DNA from: Mycolicibacterium neworleansense
GTDB lineage: Bacteria; Actinomycetota; Actinomycetes; Mycobacteriales; Mycobacteriaceae
DNA: 64,000 bases
NCBI RefSeq assembly: GCF_001245615.1
Contig: NZ_CWKH01000002.1
Span: forward strand, 744,001 to 808,000
Reading direction: 5' to 3'
The notes beneath the pieces were generated by a model that saw only the letters and a program-made list of their open reading frames with translations, searched no databases and was not told the origin of the DNA. Of this stretch, positions 8,632-16,635 are shown piece by piece (position 1 is the first letter of the stretch; the number at the start of each line of letters is the position of its first letter). The position numbers and the translations under genes are program-made.

Positions 8632-9518
8632 CCGCCCACACAGATTTCCATCCGGATCTCGAACGTATGGCCCGTTTCATCCCGCGCAAGCTGGTCTCCA
8701 GGCGCACGCTGCCGGTGCTGCAGCGTCTCACGATGCTGCAGAACCGGCAGACGCCCAAGGACGTCGAGGTGCTCACCCTGAGCTCAGGTGTGGGGGTGCG
8801 ACTGTTCCGTCCCACCGGTGTCACCGAACCGACGCCGGCACTGTTGTGGATCCACGGCGGCGGCTACGTGCTGGGCAGCCCAGCACAGGACGACGCGCTG
8901 TGCCGGCGCTTCGCCAAGGAACTCGGCGCGACGGTGGCGGCGGTCAAGTACCGGCTGGCACCGCAGAACCCCTACCCGGCCGGGCTTGAAGACTGTTACG
9001 CGGCGCTCAAATGGCTCGCGGCGCTTCCCGCGGTCGATGCGTCGCGGGTGGCGGTCGCCGGTGCCAGCGCGGGTGGCGGGCTGGCCGCGTCCCTGGCCCT
9101 GCTGGCGCGTGATCGCGGTGAGGTGTCGCTGGCCGCCCAGATACTCGTCTACCCGATGCTCGACGACCGCTCGGTAGGCCCTGAGCTGGAGAATCCGGGC
9201 CACCGGCTGTGGACCCAGGGCAGCAACAAATTCGGCTGGTCGGCCTACCTCGGCGGCGCCGATCCGGCCGTCGCGGTGCCGGGCCGTCGTGACGACCTGG
9301 CCGGGCTGCCGCCGGCCTGGATCGGCGTCGGAACCCTGGACCTGTTCCACGACGAGGACATGGCCTACGCCGAACGACTGCGCGCCGCCGGGGTCGAATG
9401 CCAGGTCGAAGAGGTGTACGGGGCGTTCCACGGATTCGACCAGATCGCGGCGAAAACACCGGTGGCTCAAGCCTTCATGGCCAGCCAGGTCGCGAATCTA
9501 CGGGCGGCGTTCGGCTGA
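8628..9518 (+). CDS. Alpha/beta-hydrolase, hormone-sensitive-lipase family
   Basis: The 296-residue protein starts at GTG overlapping the SnoaL stop (GTGA). HGGG at 76-79 is the oxyanion motif of the HSL family; GASAGG carries the nucleophile Ser147. A C-terminal FHGFD supplies the histidine. It is expected to cleave short-chain esters in the cytoplasm. Its 3' end overlaps the small converging gene at 9498-9743 by 21 nt. Co-expression with the SnoaL protein under MerR control suggests modification or detoxification of a small ester or lactone (inference). Confidence 0.88.
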   Translation: MTAHTDFHPDLERMARFIPRKLVSRRTLPVLQRLTMLQNRQTPKDVEVLTLSSGVGVRLFRPTGVTEPTPALLWIHGGGYVLGSPAQDDALCRRFAKELGATVAAVKYRLAPQNPYPAGLEDCYAALKWLAALPAVDASRVAVAGASAGGGLAASLALLARDRGEVSLAAQILVYPMLDDRSVGPELENPGHRLWTQGSNKFGWSAYLGGADPAVAVPGRRDDLAGLPPAWIGVGTLDLFHDEDMAYAERLRAAGVECQVEEVYGAFHGFDQIAAKTPVAQAFMASQVANLRAAFG

Positions 9519-9743
9519 TTCGCGCTGGTGCCGGAGGTACCGGCAGGCGCGTCCCAGCAGGCAACGGTCAGCCGCCGACAAGGCCCTGGCCCGCGGCACC
9601 AGACTCGCGACGATCCCGGCGAACCGGGCGCACAGCTGCTCGGCGGTCATACCGAATTCGAGCCAGACATCGTCCTCGCGTGGACCCCCGTAGGGAGCCC
9701 ACGCGAGGACGAACTTCAACAACACACGTTCGAAGGTGTCCAT
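9498..9743 (-). CDS. Small protein of unknown function behind the RMM permease
   Basis: The 81-residue product contains FVLAWAPYGGPREDDVWLEFGMTAEQL, looks soluble and helical, and matches no family I can name. Its ATG follows the permease TAG with no gap, so it should be translated from the permease transcript. Codon use is normal for the genome. The WxPYGGPxxDDVWxEFGM stretch looks like a conserved short actinobacterial motif, possibly a small regulatory or adaptor protein. It could be chance, but the exact abutment argues for a real gene. Confidence 0.6.
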   Translation of the reverse strand: MDTFERVLLKFVLAWAPYGGPREDDVWLEFGMTAEQLCARFAGIVASLVPRARALSAADRCLLGRACRYLRHQRESAERRP

Positions 9744-11279
9744 CTAGTCTCGAACAGCGTTGTCCTCGAACACGATCCGGCCGATCAGTTCGTACCGGCG
9801 CGGGTCACGCAGCTTGAAGTACGTGGCCATGCCCGCTCCCAGGACGAAGATGCCCACCACGATCCACGGTGTCAGTTTGAACAGCAGGGTGCCCGACGCG
9901 GTACCGGCCGCGGCGTCTTTGTGCTCCCACAGCAGGTACACGACGTAGAGCATGCCGATCCCGCCCAGACCGGGGGCGATCAGTGTCTTGAACCAGTGCT
10001 TGGACACCGGGTGGTTCTTGCGGATGTGGAAGTAGCTGATCACCGAGAAGGCGCACAGCGACTGCACGATCAGGATCGCCATGGTGCCCAGGATCGCCAG
10101 CAGCGTGTACATGTGCACGTAGGGGTCCATCCCGGCGAACAGGAAGGCCAGGATGATCACCAGGGCGATCGCGCTCTGCACGAACGAGGCGATGTACGGC
10201 GAGCCGTGCGTGGGATGTGTTGCGCCGATGGTCTTCTGCAGACCCTTCGACAGGCCTTCGCGGCCAAGTGCGTACAGGTACCTCGAGGCGCAGTTGTGGA
10301 ACGCCATGCCGCAGGCGAACGATCCGGTGACCAGCAGGATGTTGAACACCGTGATCGCCCACTCGCCGTAGGTGCTGCGCACCGGGCCGAAGAAGATCTC
10401 CGAGGACGTCGCGGCATCCTGCGCGAGTTCGACGGAATGCTGCGGACCGGTGCCCGCGATCGCCATCCAGGAGACGAACACGTAGAACGCGCCGACGCCG
10501 AGCACGCTGAGCATGGTGGCCCGGGGAATGATCTTCTTGGGGTTACGCGACTCCTCGCCGTACATCGCGGTCGATTCGAAGCCGACCCACGACCAGAAGG
10601 CGAAGAACAGGCCCAAACCAGCACTGGCACCGGCGATTCCGGCGGCCGGGGAGAACGCACCGATGGGGTTGATGGTCTCGGCCACCGCGAAGCCCTGCGG
10701 GCCGCCGCCCTTGAACAGCACCGCCAGCGCACCGAGCGCGAGCATGACGATCTCGGTCACCAGGAACACGCCGAGCACCTTGGCGGTCAGGTTGACGTCG
10801 AAGTACGTCAGGATCGCGTTTATCACCAGCATCAGCAGAGCCGGTATCACCCAGTGGATGTGGATACCCAGTTGGGACTGCATGAAGTTCTGGAAGAAGA
10901 ACGAGAAGATACCGATCAGCGAGGCCTCGAACACCACGTAGGCCATCGTGATCAGTCCGCCGCTGGCCATCCCGACGATACGGCCGAGGCCGTGGGAGAT
11001 GTAGCCGTAGAAGGCGCCGGTGGTGGTGATGTGCTTGGCCATGGTCGCGTAGCCCACGGCGAAGAGGCCGAGGACCACGGTCGCCACGATGTAGCCGGCC
11101 GGCGCGTGTGAACCATTTCCGAAGCCGACGGCAATCGGAACGTTGCCGACCATTGCCGTGATCGGGGCGGCGGTCGCCACCGCCATGAAGATCACGCCGA
11201 CGGTTCCTACGGCGTTGCGTTTGAGTCTTTGGACGTCGTGAGCTGTGTCTTCACTCCCGGCGACAGCTTGATCGGTCAT
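9744..11279 (-). CDS. APC-family amino acid/amine permease of the RMM locus
   Basis: The 511-residue protein has about 12 hydrophobic segments and the APC opening (GTVGVIFMAVATAAPITAMV), placing it in the amino acid/polyamine permease superfamily in the cytoplasmic membrane. It is divergent from the microcompartment enzyme operon and shares its control region. It is the natural candidate for uptake of 1-amino-2-propanol or a related amine. A plausible RBS (GGAAGG) precedes the ATG. The TTGG-N5-CCAA operator lies 72 nt upstream, next to a TATACGT hexamer on this strand. Confidence 0.88.
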   Translation of the reverse strand: MTDQAVAGSEDTAHDVQRLKRNAVGTVGVIFMAVATAAPITAMVGNVPIAVGFGNGSHAPAGYIVATVVLGLFAVGYATMAKHITTTGAFYGYISHGLGRIVGMASGGLITMAYVVFEASLIGIFSFFFQNFMQSQLGIHIHWVIPALLMLVINAILTYFDVNLTAKVLGVFLVTEIVMLALGALAVLFKGGGPQGFAVAETINPIGAFSPAAGIAGASAGLGLFFAFWSWVGFESTAMYGEESRNPKKIIPRATMLSVLGVGAFYVFVSWMAIAGTGPQHSVELAQDAATSSEIFFGPVRSTYGEWAITVFNILLVTGSFACGMAFHNCASRYLYALGREGLSKGLQKTIGATHPTHGSPYIASFVQSAIALVIILAFLFAGMDPYVHMYTLLAILGTMAILIVQSLCAFSVISYFHIRKNHPVSKHWFKTLIAPGLGGIGMLYVVYLLWEHKDAAAGTASGTLLFKLTPWIVVGIFVLGAGMATYFKLRDPRRYELIGRIVFEDNAVRD

Positions 11280-11350
11280 CTAGCGGGATACCTTCCAAGT
11301 AACAGTGGGATACCCGATGTGGCCTGTGCCACAGCTGGGACCTACGTATA

Positions 11351-11363
11351 TTGGCACTACCAA
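11351..11363. promoter_or_regulatory. Predicted GntR operator 1 (permease/lyase divergent region)
   Basis: TTGGCACTACCAA is a palindrome with TTGG/CCAA arms. The same pattern (TTGGC-N2-TACCAA) recurs only before the GntR gene at 18453-18465. Here it sits between the divergent permease and aminotransferase genes, so binding could govern both. Confidence 0.7.
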
Positions 11364-11385
11364 AATCGATTCGCAAGCACTTCCT

Positions 11386-11409
11386 GCAACCATTGACACA
11401 AATGGTTGC
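11386..11409. promoter_or_regulatory. 24-nt palindrome enclosing the -35 of the RMM operon
   Basis: Arms GCAACCATT (11386-11394) and AATGGTTGC (11401-11409) are perfect inverted copies around a 6-nt centre. The dyad encloses TTGACA (11393-11398). It differs in sequence from the TTGG-N5-CCAA operator and may bind a second regulator. Confidence 0.6.
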
Positions 11410-11422
11410 GACCGTTTACGGT
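11393..11422 (+). promoter_or_regulatory. Predicted promoter of the RMM enzyme/shell operon
   Basis: TTGACA (11393-11398), 18 nt, TACGGT (11417-11422; TANNNT) form a good sigma-A-type promoter about 40 nt before the aminotransferase ATG at 11464, which is preceded by the RBS GAGGGAG. Confidence 0.55.
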
Positions 11423-11463
11423 GAGGCCCATCACAGCTACCGGATAGCTGAAGAGGGAGCCGC

Positions 11464-12744
11464 ATGTACGACTACGGCACGTTCACGTTCGAATCCAAAG
11501 CCGAAGTGCTGGATAAGGCGAAGACGTTCTGGAATCCAGACAAGACACAGTTCTGGACTGATACCGGTGTCGATCTGGTGATCGACCGCCGCGAGGGATA
11601 TTTCCTGTGGGATATGGGCGGCCGCCGCCTGATCGATTTGCATCTGAACGGTGGCACCTACAACCTCGGACACCGCAACCCCGAAGTGATGCAAGCGATC
11701 ACCGACGGCATGGCGCACTTCGACGTCGGAAACCACCATTTTCCGTCGGTGGCCCGCACCGCCCTGGCGCAGCGCCTGGTCGAGACCGCGCCGGCGTCGA
11801 TCACGAAGGTGGCGTACGGGTCCGGCGGCGGTGAGGCGATCGACATCGCGCTCAAGAGCGCCCGCCACGCCACCAAACGCCGCAAGATCGTCTCGATCGT
11901 CAAGGCCTACCATGGCCACACCGGCCTGGCCGTGGCCACCGGCGACGACCGGTTCGCCAAGTTCTTCCTGGCCGACCAGCCAGACGAGTTCCTCCAGGTG
12001 CCGTTCAACGACATCGAGGCCATGGAACGCGTGCTGGCCCCCGGCGATGTGGCCGCGGTCATCATGGAGACCATTCCGGCCACCTACGGATTCCCGCTTC
12101 CCGCACCGGGTTACCTCGAGGCGGTCAAGGCCATCACCGAGAAGCACGGGACCCTGTACATCGCCGACGAGGTGCAGACCGGTCTGATGCGCACCGGTGA
12201 ACTGTGGTGCATCACCAAACACGGCATCGAGCCCGACATCCTGGTCACCGGCAAGGGCCTGTCCGGCGGCATGTACCCGATCACCGCCGCGCTGCTCAGC
12301 GACCGGGCCGCGAAGTGGCTCGACGAGGACGGCTTCGGCCACATCTCCACCTTCGGCGGTGCCGAGCTGGGCTGTGTGGCGGCGCTGAAGACGCTGGAGA
12401 TCTCCACCCGCCCCGAGGTGCGCTCGATGGTGCACTACATCGCCGACATCTTCGAACAGGGACTGCAGCGCATCCAGGCCGACCATCCGGACTGGTTCGT
12501 CGGCATCCGGCAGAACGGTGTGGTGATCGGACTGGAGTTCGATCACCCCGAAGGCGCCAAGTTCGTGATGCGGGAGCTCTACGAGAACGGAGTGTGGGCG
12601 ATCTTCTCGACGCTGGATCCCCGTGTCCTGCAATTCAAACCGGGTCTGCTGCTCTCGCGCGAGCTATGCGAGGACGTCCTGGACCGCCTCGCTGTCGCGG
12701 TGTCCAGGGCCGAGACCGTCGTGAGAGGACGTAAAGCATCATGA
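11464..12744 (+). CDS. Class III PLP enzyme, predicted 1-amino-2-propanol O-phosphate phospho-lyase
   Basis: The 426-residue class III aminotransferase-fold enzyme has DEVQTG (235-240) and the PLP lysine in TGKGLSGG (Lys264). In described RMM loci the homologue is thought to remove ammonia and phosphate from the kinase product, giving propionaldehyde, rather than to transaminate; the same fold includes ethanolamine-phosphate phospho-lyase. It is the first gene of the operon, and its stop overlaps the next start (ATGA). No N- or C-terminal targeting tail is visible, so how it enters the shell, if it does, is unclear. Confidence 0.85.
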   Translation: MYDYGTFTFESKAEVLDKAKTFWNPDKTQFWTDTGVDLVIDRREGYFLWDMGGRRLIDLHLNGGTYNLGHRNPEVMQAITDGMAHFDVGNHHFPSVARTALAQRLVETAPASITKVAYGSGGGEAIDIALKSARHATKRRKIVSIVKAYHGHTGLAVATGDDRFAKFFLADQPDEFLQVPFNDIEAMERVLAPGDVAAVIMETIPATYGFPLPAPGYLEAVKAITEKHGTLYIADEVQTGLMRTGELWCITKHGIEPDILVTGKGLSGGMYPITAALLSDRAAKWLDEDGFGHISTFGGAELGCVAALKTLEISTRPEVRSMVHYIADIFEQGLQRIQADHPDWFVGIRQNGVVIGLEFDHPEGAKFVMRELYENGVWAIFSTLDPRVLQFKPGLLLSRELCEDVLDRLAVAVSRAETVVRGRKAS

Positions 12745-14294
12745 CCAGTACCGCACAGGCCGGCCACATGCTGGAGCGGGCCCGCTGGGCCGCGAGTGCG
12801 TACTCCGACTATGACGGAGCCGCGGTGTCTGCAATCGTCGACGCCGTGGCCGACGCCGCCAACGCCGCGGCCGAACGGTTCGCCGCCGAGGCGGTCGCCG
12901 AAACCGGGATGGGTGTCGTGGCCGACAAGGTCACCAAGAACCGGGCCTGCTCCCGCGGCATCGTGGACTACTACCGAGGCGACGACTATGTGTCGCCGCG
13001 CGTCGACGAGGCACGCAAGATCGTCGAGCTGCCCCGGCCCGCAGGTGTGGTGCTGGCCCTGACACCGACCACCAATCCCGTTGCCACGGTGTACTTCAAG
13101 GTGATCCTGGCGCTGATGACCCGCAACGCCGTCGTCGTCGCCCCGCACCCGCGGGCCAAGCAGTGCTCGGCCGATGCGGCCCGGCTGCTCGCCGAGGCCG
13201 CGGTGTCGGCCGGCGCGCCCGACGGCATCGTCCAGGTGGTCGAGGAACCGTCCATCCCACTGGTGCAGGCACTGATGGCCGACGAGCGCACCGACGTCAT
13301 CGTGGCGACGGGCGGCACCGGCGTAGTACGGGCCGCGTACTCGTCGGGCAACCCCGCGCTGGGCGTCGGGCCGGGCAATGTCCCGGTGTTCGTCGAGGCC
13401 AGCGCCGACATCAATGCTGCGGCCAAACGCATCGTGGACAGCAAGGCCTTCGACAACTCGGTGCTGTGCACCAACGAATCCGTCCTGATCGCCGAAGACG
13501 TGATCGCCGGCAAGCTCAGCGGCGCACTGACCCGCGCCGGCGCGCACATCCTCGACGAGGACGGGGCGCGGCGCCTGCGGGCCTACATGTTCGCCGACGG
13601 GCACCTCAACACCGACGTGGTCGGGCGCGACGCCGCCTGGATCGCCGGGCAGGCCGGACTGCGGGTCACCCCCAAGACCCGGGTCCTGATCGCGCCGTTC
13701 GACGATGTGATCACCGAGGAGATGCTGGCCCACGAGAAGCTCTCACCGGTGCTCGGCATGACCACCGCAACCGATGCCGCACGGGGGATCCGGGCGGCCC
13801 GGGCTGTGGTGCGGATCGGCGGCGCCGGCCACTCCGCGGCCATCCACAGCGAAAATGCATCGGTAATAACCGATTTCGCGGCACAGGTGCCCGTGCTACG
13901 AGTGTCGGTCAACGTGGGCAACAGCACCGGCAGTTCCGGGCTGGAAACCAACCTGGCGCCGTCGATGACCATCGGGACCGGGTTCGTCGGGCGCAGCTCG
14001 ATCGGTGAGAATCTGCAGCCGCAGAACCTGATCAACTGGGCCCGCATCGCCTACAACAGCAATACCGCCGTACCCATGGGCAATTTCGCGGGTGTGAACC
14101 CGTGGCGCTCCCCCGCCGGTCCGGTGCCGGCATATCCGTACGCCTCCAACGACCGCCACGGCGCGCCTTCCGGGGTGAGCACCGCGCCCCGCCGGTCCAC
14201 ATCGACCCGCTCGACCGACCTGGGCCTGGACGCACTGCGCGCGGAGTTGCGTGCACTGGTGGCCGAAGAACTCGCACAACTGATCAAGAGGTAG
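12741..14294 (+). CDS. CoA-acylating aldehyde dehydrogenase with C-terminal encapsulation peptide
   Basis: The 517-residue PduP/EutE-like enzyme has Cys243 in FDNSVLCTNES as catalytic thiol and GVGPGNVPVFVE before it. It should convert propionaldehyde, NAD+ and CoA to propionyl-CoA inside the shell. After the enzyme domain (to about 470) comes a polar Ser/Thr/Arg linker and a terminal amphipathic helix, ALRAELRALVAEELAQLIKR, the hallmark of a microcompartment encapsulation peptide. A matching helix opens the protein encoded at 14901. It overlaps its upstream neighbour by 4 nt and is followed 4 nt later by a shell gene. Confidence 0.92.
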   Translation: MTSTAQAGHMLERARWAASAYSDYDGAAVSAIVDAVADAANAAAERFAAEAVAETGMGVVADKVTKNRACSRGIVDYYRGDDYVSPRVDEARKIVELPRPAGVVLALTPTTNPVATVYFKVILALMTRNAVVVAPHPRAKQCSADAARLLAEAAVSAGAPDGIVQVVEEPSIPLVQALMADERTDVIVATGGTGVVRAAYSSGNPALGVGPGNVPVFVEASADINAAAKRIVDSKAFDNSVLCTNESVLIAEDVIAGKLSGALTRAGAHILDEDGARRLRAYMFADGHLNTDVVGRDAAWIAGQAGLRVTPKTRVLIAPFDDVITEEMLAHEKLSPVLGMTTATDAARGIRAARAVVRIGGAGHSAAIHSENASVITDFAAQVPVLRVSVNVGNSTGSSGLETNLAPSMTIGTGFVGRSSIGENLQPQNLINWARIAYNSNTAVPMGNFAGVNPWRSPAGPVPAYPYASNDRHGAPSGVSTAPRRSTSTRSTDLGLDALRAELRALVAEELAQLIKR

Positions 14295-14298
14295 GGCT

Positions 14299-14904
14299 GT
14301 GGCTGAACTTCGTTCCTTCATCTTCATCGACCGGCTGCAACCGCAGACCATGTCGTACCTGGGGACCTGGATCAAGGGTGCGCTGCCGCGCGCCAACCAG
14401 GCTGCCCAGATCATCGAGGTGGCCCCCGGCCTGGACATCGAGGGCGTCACCGATGTCGCGCTCAAGCATGCCGAGGTCAAGGCCGGAATCCTGGTGGTAG
14501 AGCGGCAATTCGGCTACCTGGAGTTCCACGGTGAGACCGGTGCGGTCAAGGCTGCCGCCGACGCCGCATTGGACGAGCTGGGAGGAGACACCGGAAGCGC
14601 GGTGCAGCCGAACGTGCTGGCCTCACGCATCATCTCCAGCGTCGACCACCAACACGCATTCCTGATCAACCGCAACAAGATCGGCTCGATGGTGCTGCCG
14701 GGAGAGTCGTTGTTCGTCCTCGAGGTGGCCCCCGCGTCCTACGCCATCCTGGCCACCAACGAGGCCGAGAAGGCCGCCGACATCAAGGTCGTCGATTTCC
14801 GGATGATCGGTGCGACGGGCCGCGTCTACCTGTCCGGCACCGAGGCCGACGTCCGCACGGCGGCCGAGGCAGCCCAGGATGCGCTGGCAAGGGCCACTAC
14901 ATGA
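14299..14904 (+). CDS. Microcompartment shell protein, tandem BMC domain (BMC-T) 1
   Basis: The 201-residue protein has two BMC domains in tandem, joined near residue 105; each has the core VERQFGYLEFHG-type or MIGATGRVYLSG-type strand. Such BMC-T proteins form pseudohexameric trimers that tile shell facets and often carry gated central pores. The N-terminus (MAELRSFIFIDRLQPQTMSY) fits a permuted BMC fold. It shares clear similarity with the second tandem protein at 15973, including LVVERQFG/LYVERQFG, NRNKIGSMVLPG/NRNRQASMILPG and VDFRMIGATGR/VDVQMIGAAGR, so the two arose by duplication. Confidence 0.93.
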   Translation: MAELRSFIFIDRLQPQTMSYLGTWIKGALPRANQAAQIIEVAPGLDIEGVTDVALKHAEVKAGILVVERQFGYLEFHGETGAVKAAADAALDELGGDTGSAVQPNVLASRIISSVDHQHAFLINRNKIGSMVLPGESLFVLEVAPASYAILATNEAEKAADIKVVDFRMIGATGRVYLSGTEADVRTAAEAAQDALARATT

Positions 14905-15416
14905 GCATCAACCGGGACGAACTGCGCGCCCTGGTGCGTGAGGTGGTACGCGATGCCGTCCGAGATATCGGAGCGGCCGCCAAGACTCCGGGGCCGGTGG
15001 CCATCCCCCCATCACAGCCACCGGCCCCGGCTCCAGCCCCACCGACGGTCGCCGACCAGTTCGGCGTGGATCCGACCGGTCCCCGCGCCGTCGACGGCAG
15101 GAACCGCACGGAGACAGTGCAGCTGAGCAACGACCGGGATCTCGACAACTTCGTCCGGAAGCTGTTGCGGCTCTTCGAAAGCCCGAAGACCCGAGCCGAC
15201 CTCAAGGCCGGCCGGTTGAGCTTCCGGCTGGCGGGCAGGGCCTCGGCCGGCGGACCCGGGACCATCCACCGCATCGACACCGGCGCGGTGACCGAACGCC
15301 ACATCGCCGACCTGGCCGGCGGCACGCTGGTGCTCGGCCGCAAGGCGGTGCTCACCCCCTTGGCCCGCGAAAAGGCCCGCACCCTGGGGATCACGATTCA
15401 GAAGGAGCGCAAATGA
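14901..15416 (+). CDS. RMM luminal/assembly protein of unknown function
   Basis: The 171-residue protein starts with an amphipathic helix (RDELRALVREVVRDAVRDIG) resembling the aldehyde dehydrogenase tail; both share ELRALV. A Pro/Ala-rich linker (about 28-50) leads to a compact domain (about 60-171) ending in VLTPLAREKARTLGITI, a motif seen in several microcompartment accessory proteins such as the PduM and EutQ types. The domain has no catalytic motif I can recognise. The overlap with both neighbours (ATGA at each end) ties it firmly to the shell operon. A scaffold or cargo-organising role is inferred from the helix alone. Confidence 0.85.
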   Translation: MSINRDELRALVREVVRDAVRDIGAAAKTPGPVAIPPSQPPAPAPAPPTVADQFGVDPTGPRAVDGRNRTETVQLSNDRDLDNFVRKLLRLFESPKTRADLKAGRLSFRLAGRASAGGPGTIHRIDTGAVTERHIADLAGGTLVLGRKAVLTPLAREKARTLGITIQKERK

Positions 15417-15676
15417 TATCTGCGACCGTGACCGGCAACGTGTGGTCGACCCGTCGGATCGACGGCATCCCGGCCGGCGCGTTCCTTGAGGTCGAGATCG
15501 ACGGCACCGGGTCGAAGCTGGTCGCCTTCGATGTCCTCGGTACCGGTGTGGGTGAGCGGGTCCTGGTGGCCCAGGGCTCGGTGGCCTCGGGCTGGTTCAC
15601 CGGCACCCCGCCCCCGGTCGACGCACTCATCATCGGATCCATCGATTCCAAGCCTGATACCAACCCCAACAAATAA
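15413..15676 (+). CDS. Microcompartment vertex protein, EutN/CcmL family (BMC-P)
   Basis: The 87-residue protein matches the pentameric EutN/CcmL family: an opening strand VTGNVWSTRRID, a middle VAFDVLGTGVGERVLVAQGS, and the end VDALIIGSID. Pentamers of this family cap the twelve vertices of the shell. Its ATG overlaps the upstream stop by 4 nt. The final ten residues are polar and probably disordered. It is the only pentamer gene in the locus, which suffices for a closed shell. Confidence 0.93.
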   Translation: MISATVTGNVWSTRRIDGIPAGAFLEVEIDGTGSKLVAFDVLGTGVGERVLVAQGSVASGWFTGTPPPVDALIIGSIDSKPDTNPNK

Positions 15677-15688
15677 GGAGAAACACCT

Positions 15689-15970
15689 ATGTCCAGCAAC
15701 GCAATCGGACTGATCGAGACCAAGGGCTTCGTGGCTGCGCTGGCCGCCGCCGACGCCATGGTCAAGGCCGCCAACGTCACCATCACCGATCGTCAGCAGG
15801 TCGGCGACGGTCTGGTCGCCGTCATCGTCACCGGCGAGGTGGGCGCGGTCAAGGCTGCCACCGAGGCCGGCGCGGAGACCGCCTCGCAGGTCGGCGAACT
15901 GGTCAGCGTGCACGTCATCCCGCGTCCGCACAATGAGCTCGGCGCGCACTTCTCGGTCGCCAGCAAGTAG
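15689..15970 (+). CDS. Microcompartment shell hexamer (BMC-H)
   Basis: The 93-residue single BMC-domain protein opens AIGLIETKGFVAALAAADAM and has the standard VAVIVTGEVGAVKAATEAG core, with HVIPRPHNEL toward the end. It will form hexamers that make up most of the facets, with a small central pore for substrate. A strong RBS (AAGGAGAA, about 6-8 nt before the ATG) sets it apart from the overlapping genes around it, fitting a need for many copies of this subunit. Confidence 0.95.
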   Translation: MSSNAIGLIETKGFVAALAAADAMVKAANVTITDRQQVGDGLVAVIVTGEVGAVKAATEAGAETASQVGELVSVHVIPRPHNELGAHFSVASK

Positions 15971-15972
15971 CC

Positions 15973-16635
15973 ATGCCGACCGAAGCGGAGGAGAGCACGC
16001 GGATTCGCACCCAGATCCGCGTCTACCTGTTGGTGGAGGACCTGCAGCGTCAGTTCGCCGCCTACCTCGGAACACCGACCCGGGCCCGCGGTTATCCGCC
16101 GTACGAGGGTGAGCACGCGCTGATCGTCGAGGTGTCCCCCGCCTTGGCGATCGAGCGGGTGATCGATCTTGCCCTGCGCGAGGTCCCCGGTATCCAGCCC
16201 GGAATCCTCTACGTGGAACGGCAATTCGGTGTGCTCGAGATCCACTCGGCCAACCTGGAGGACGTGCAGCGCGCCGGCGAGGCGATCCTGGCCGGCACCG
16301 GCAACAAGGCCTCCGATCAGCTGCGGCCGCGGGTGCTCTACCACGACATCATCGAGAACATCACCGATCAGCACGCGGTGATCCTCAACCGCAACCGGCA
16401 GGCATCGATGATCCTGCCCGGGCAGTCTCTGCTGGTGTACGAGATGACCCCGGCGCTGTTCGCAGCGGTGGCGGCCAATGAGGCGGAGCGGGCCGCACCC
16501 GGGCTTACTGTGGTCGACGTGCAGATGATCGGAGCCGCTGGGAGGCTCTACATCGGCGGCAGCACCGCTGAGGTCACCGTGGCCCGGGATCGGATCACGG
16601 CGGTGCTGGACGGTATTGAAGGCAGGGAGCACTAG
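15973..16635 (+). CDS. Microcompartment shell protein, tandem BMC domain (BMC-T) 2
   Basis: The 220-residue tandem BMC protein is a paralogue of the one at 14299. It starts two bases after the hexamer gene. The sequence RTQIRVYLLVEDLQRQFAAY opens the first domain; VDVQMIGAAGRLYIGGSTAE marks the second. Conserved NRNRQASMILPGQSLL probably lines the pore region. With the first BMC-T it may give two pore types, for example one for the substrate and one for bulky cofactors (inference). Its TAG is followed at once by the kinase ATG. Confidence 0.93.
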   Translation: MPTEAEESTRIRTQIRVYLLVEDLQRQFAAYLGTPTRARGYPPYEGEHALIVEVSPALAIERVIDLALREVPGIQPGILYVERQFGVLEIHSANLEDVQRAGEAILAGTGNKASDQLRPRVLYHDIIENITDQHAVILNRNRQASMILPGQSLLVYEMTPALFAAVAANEAERAAPGLTVVDVQMIGAAGRLYIGGSTAEVTVARDRITAVLDGIEGREH

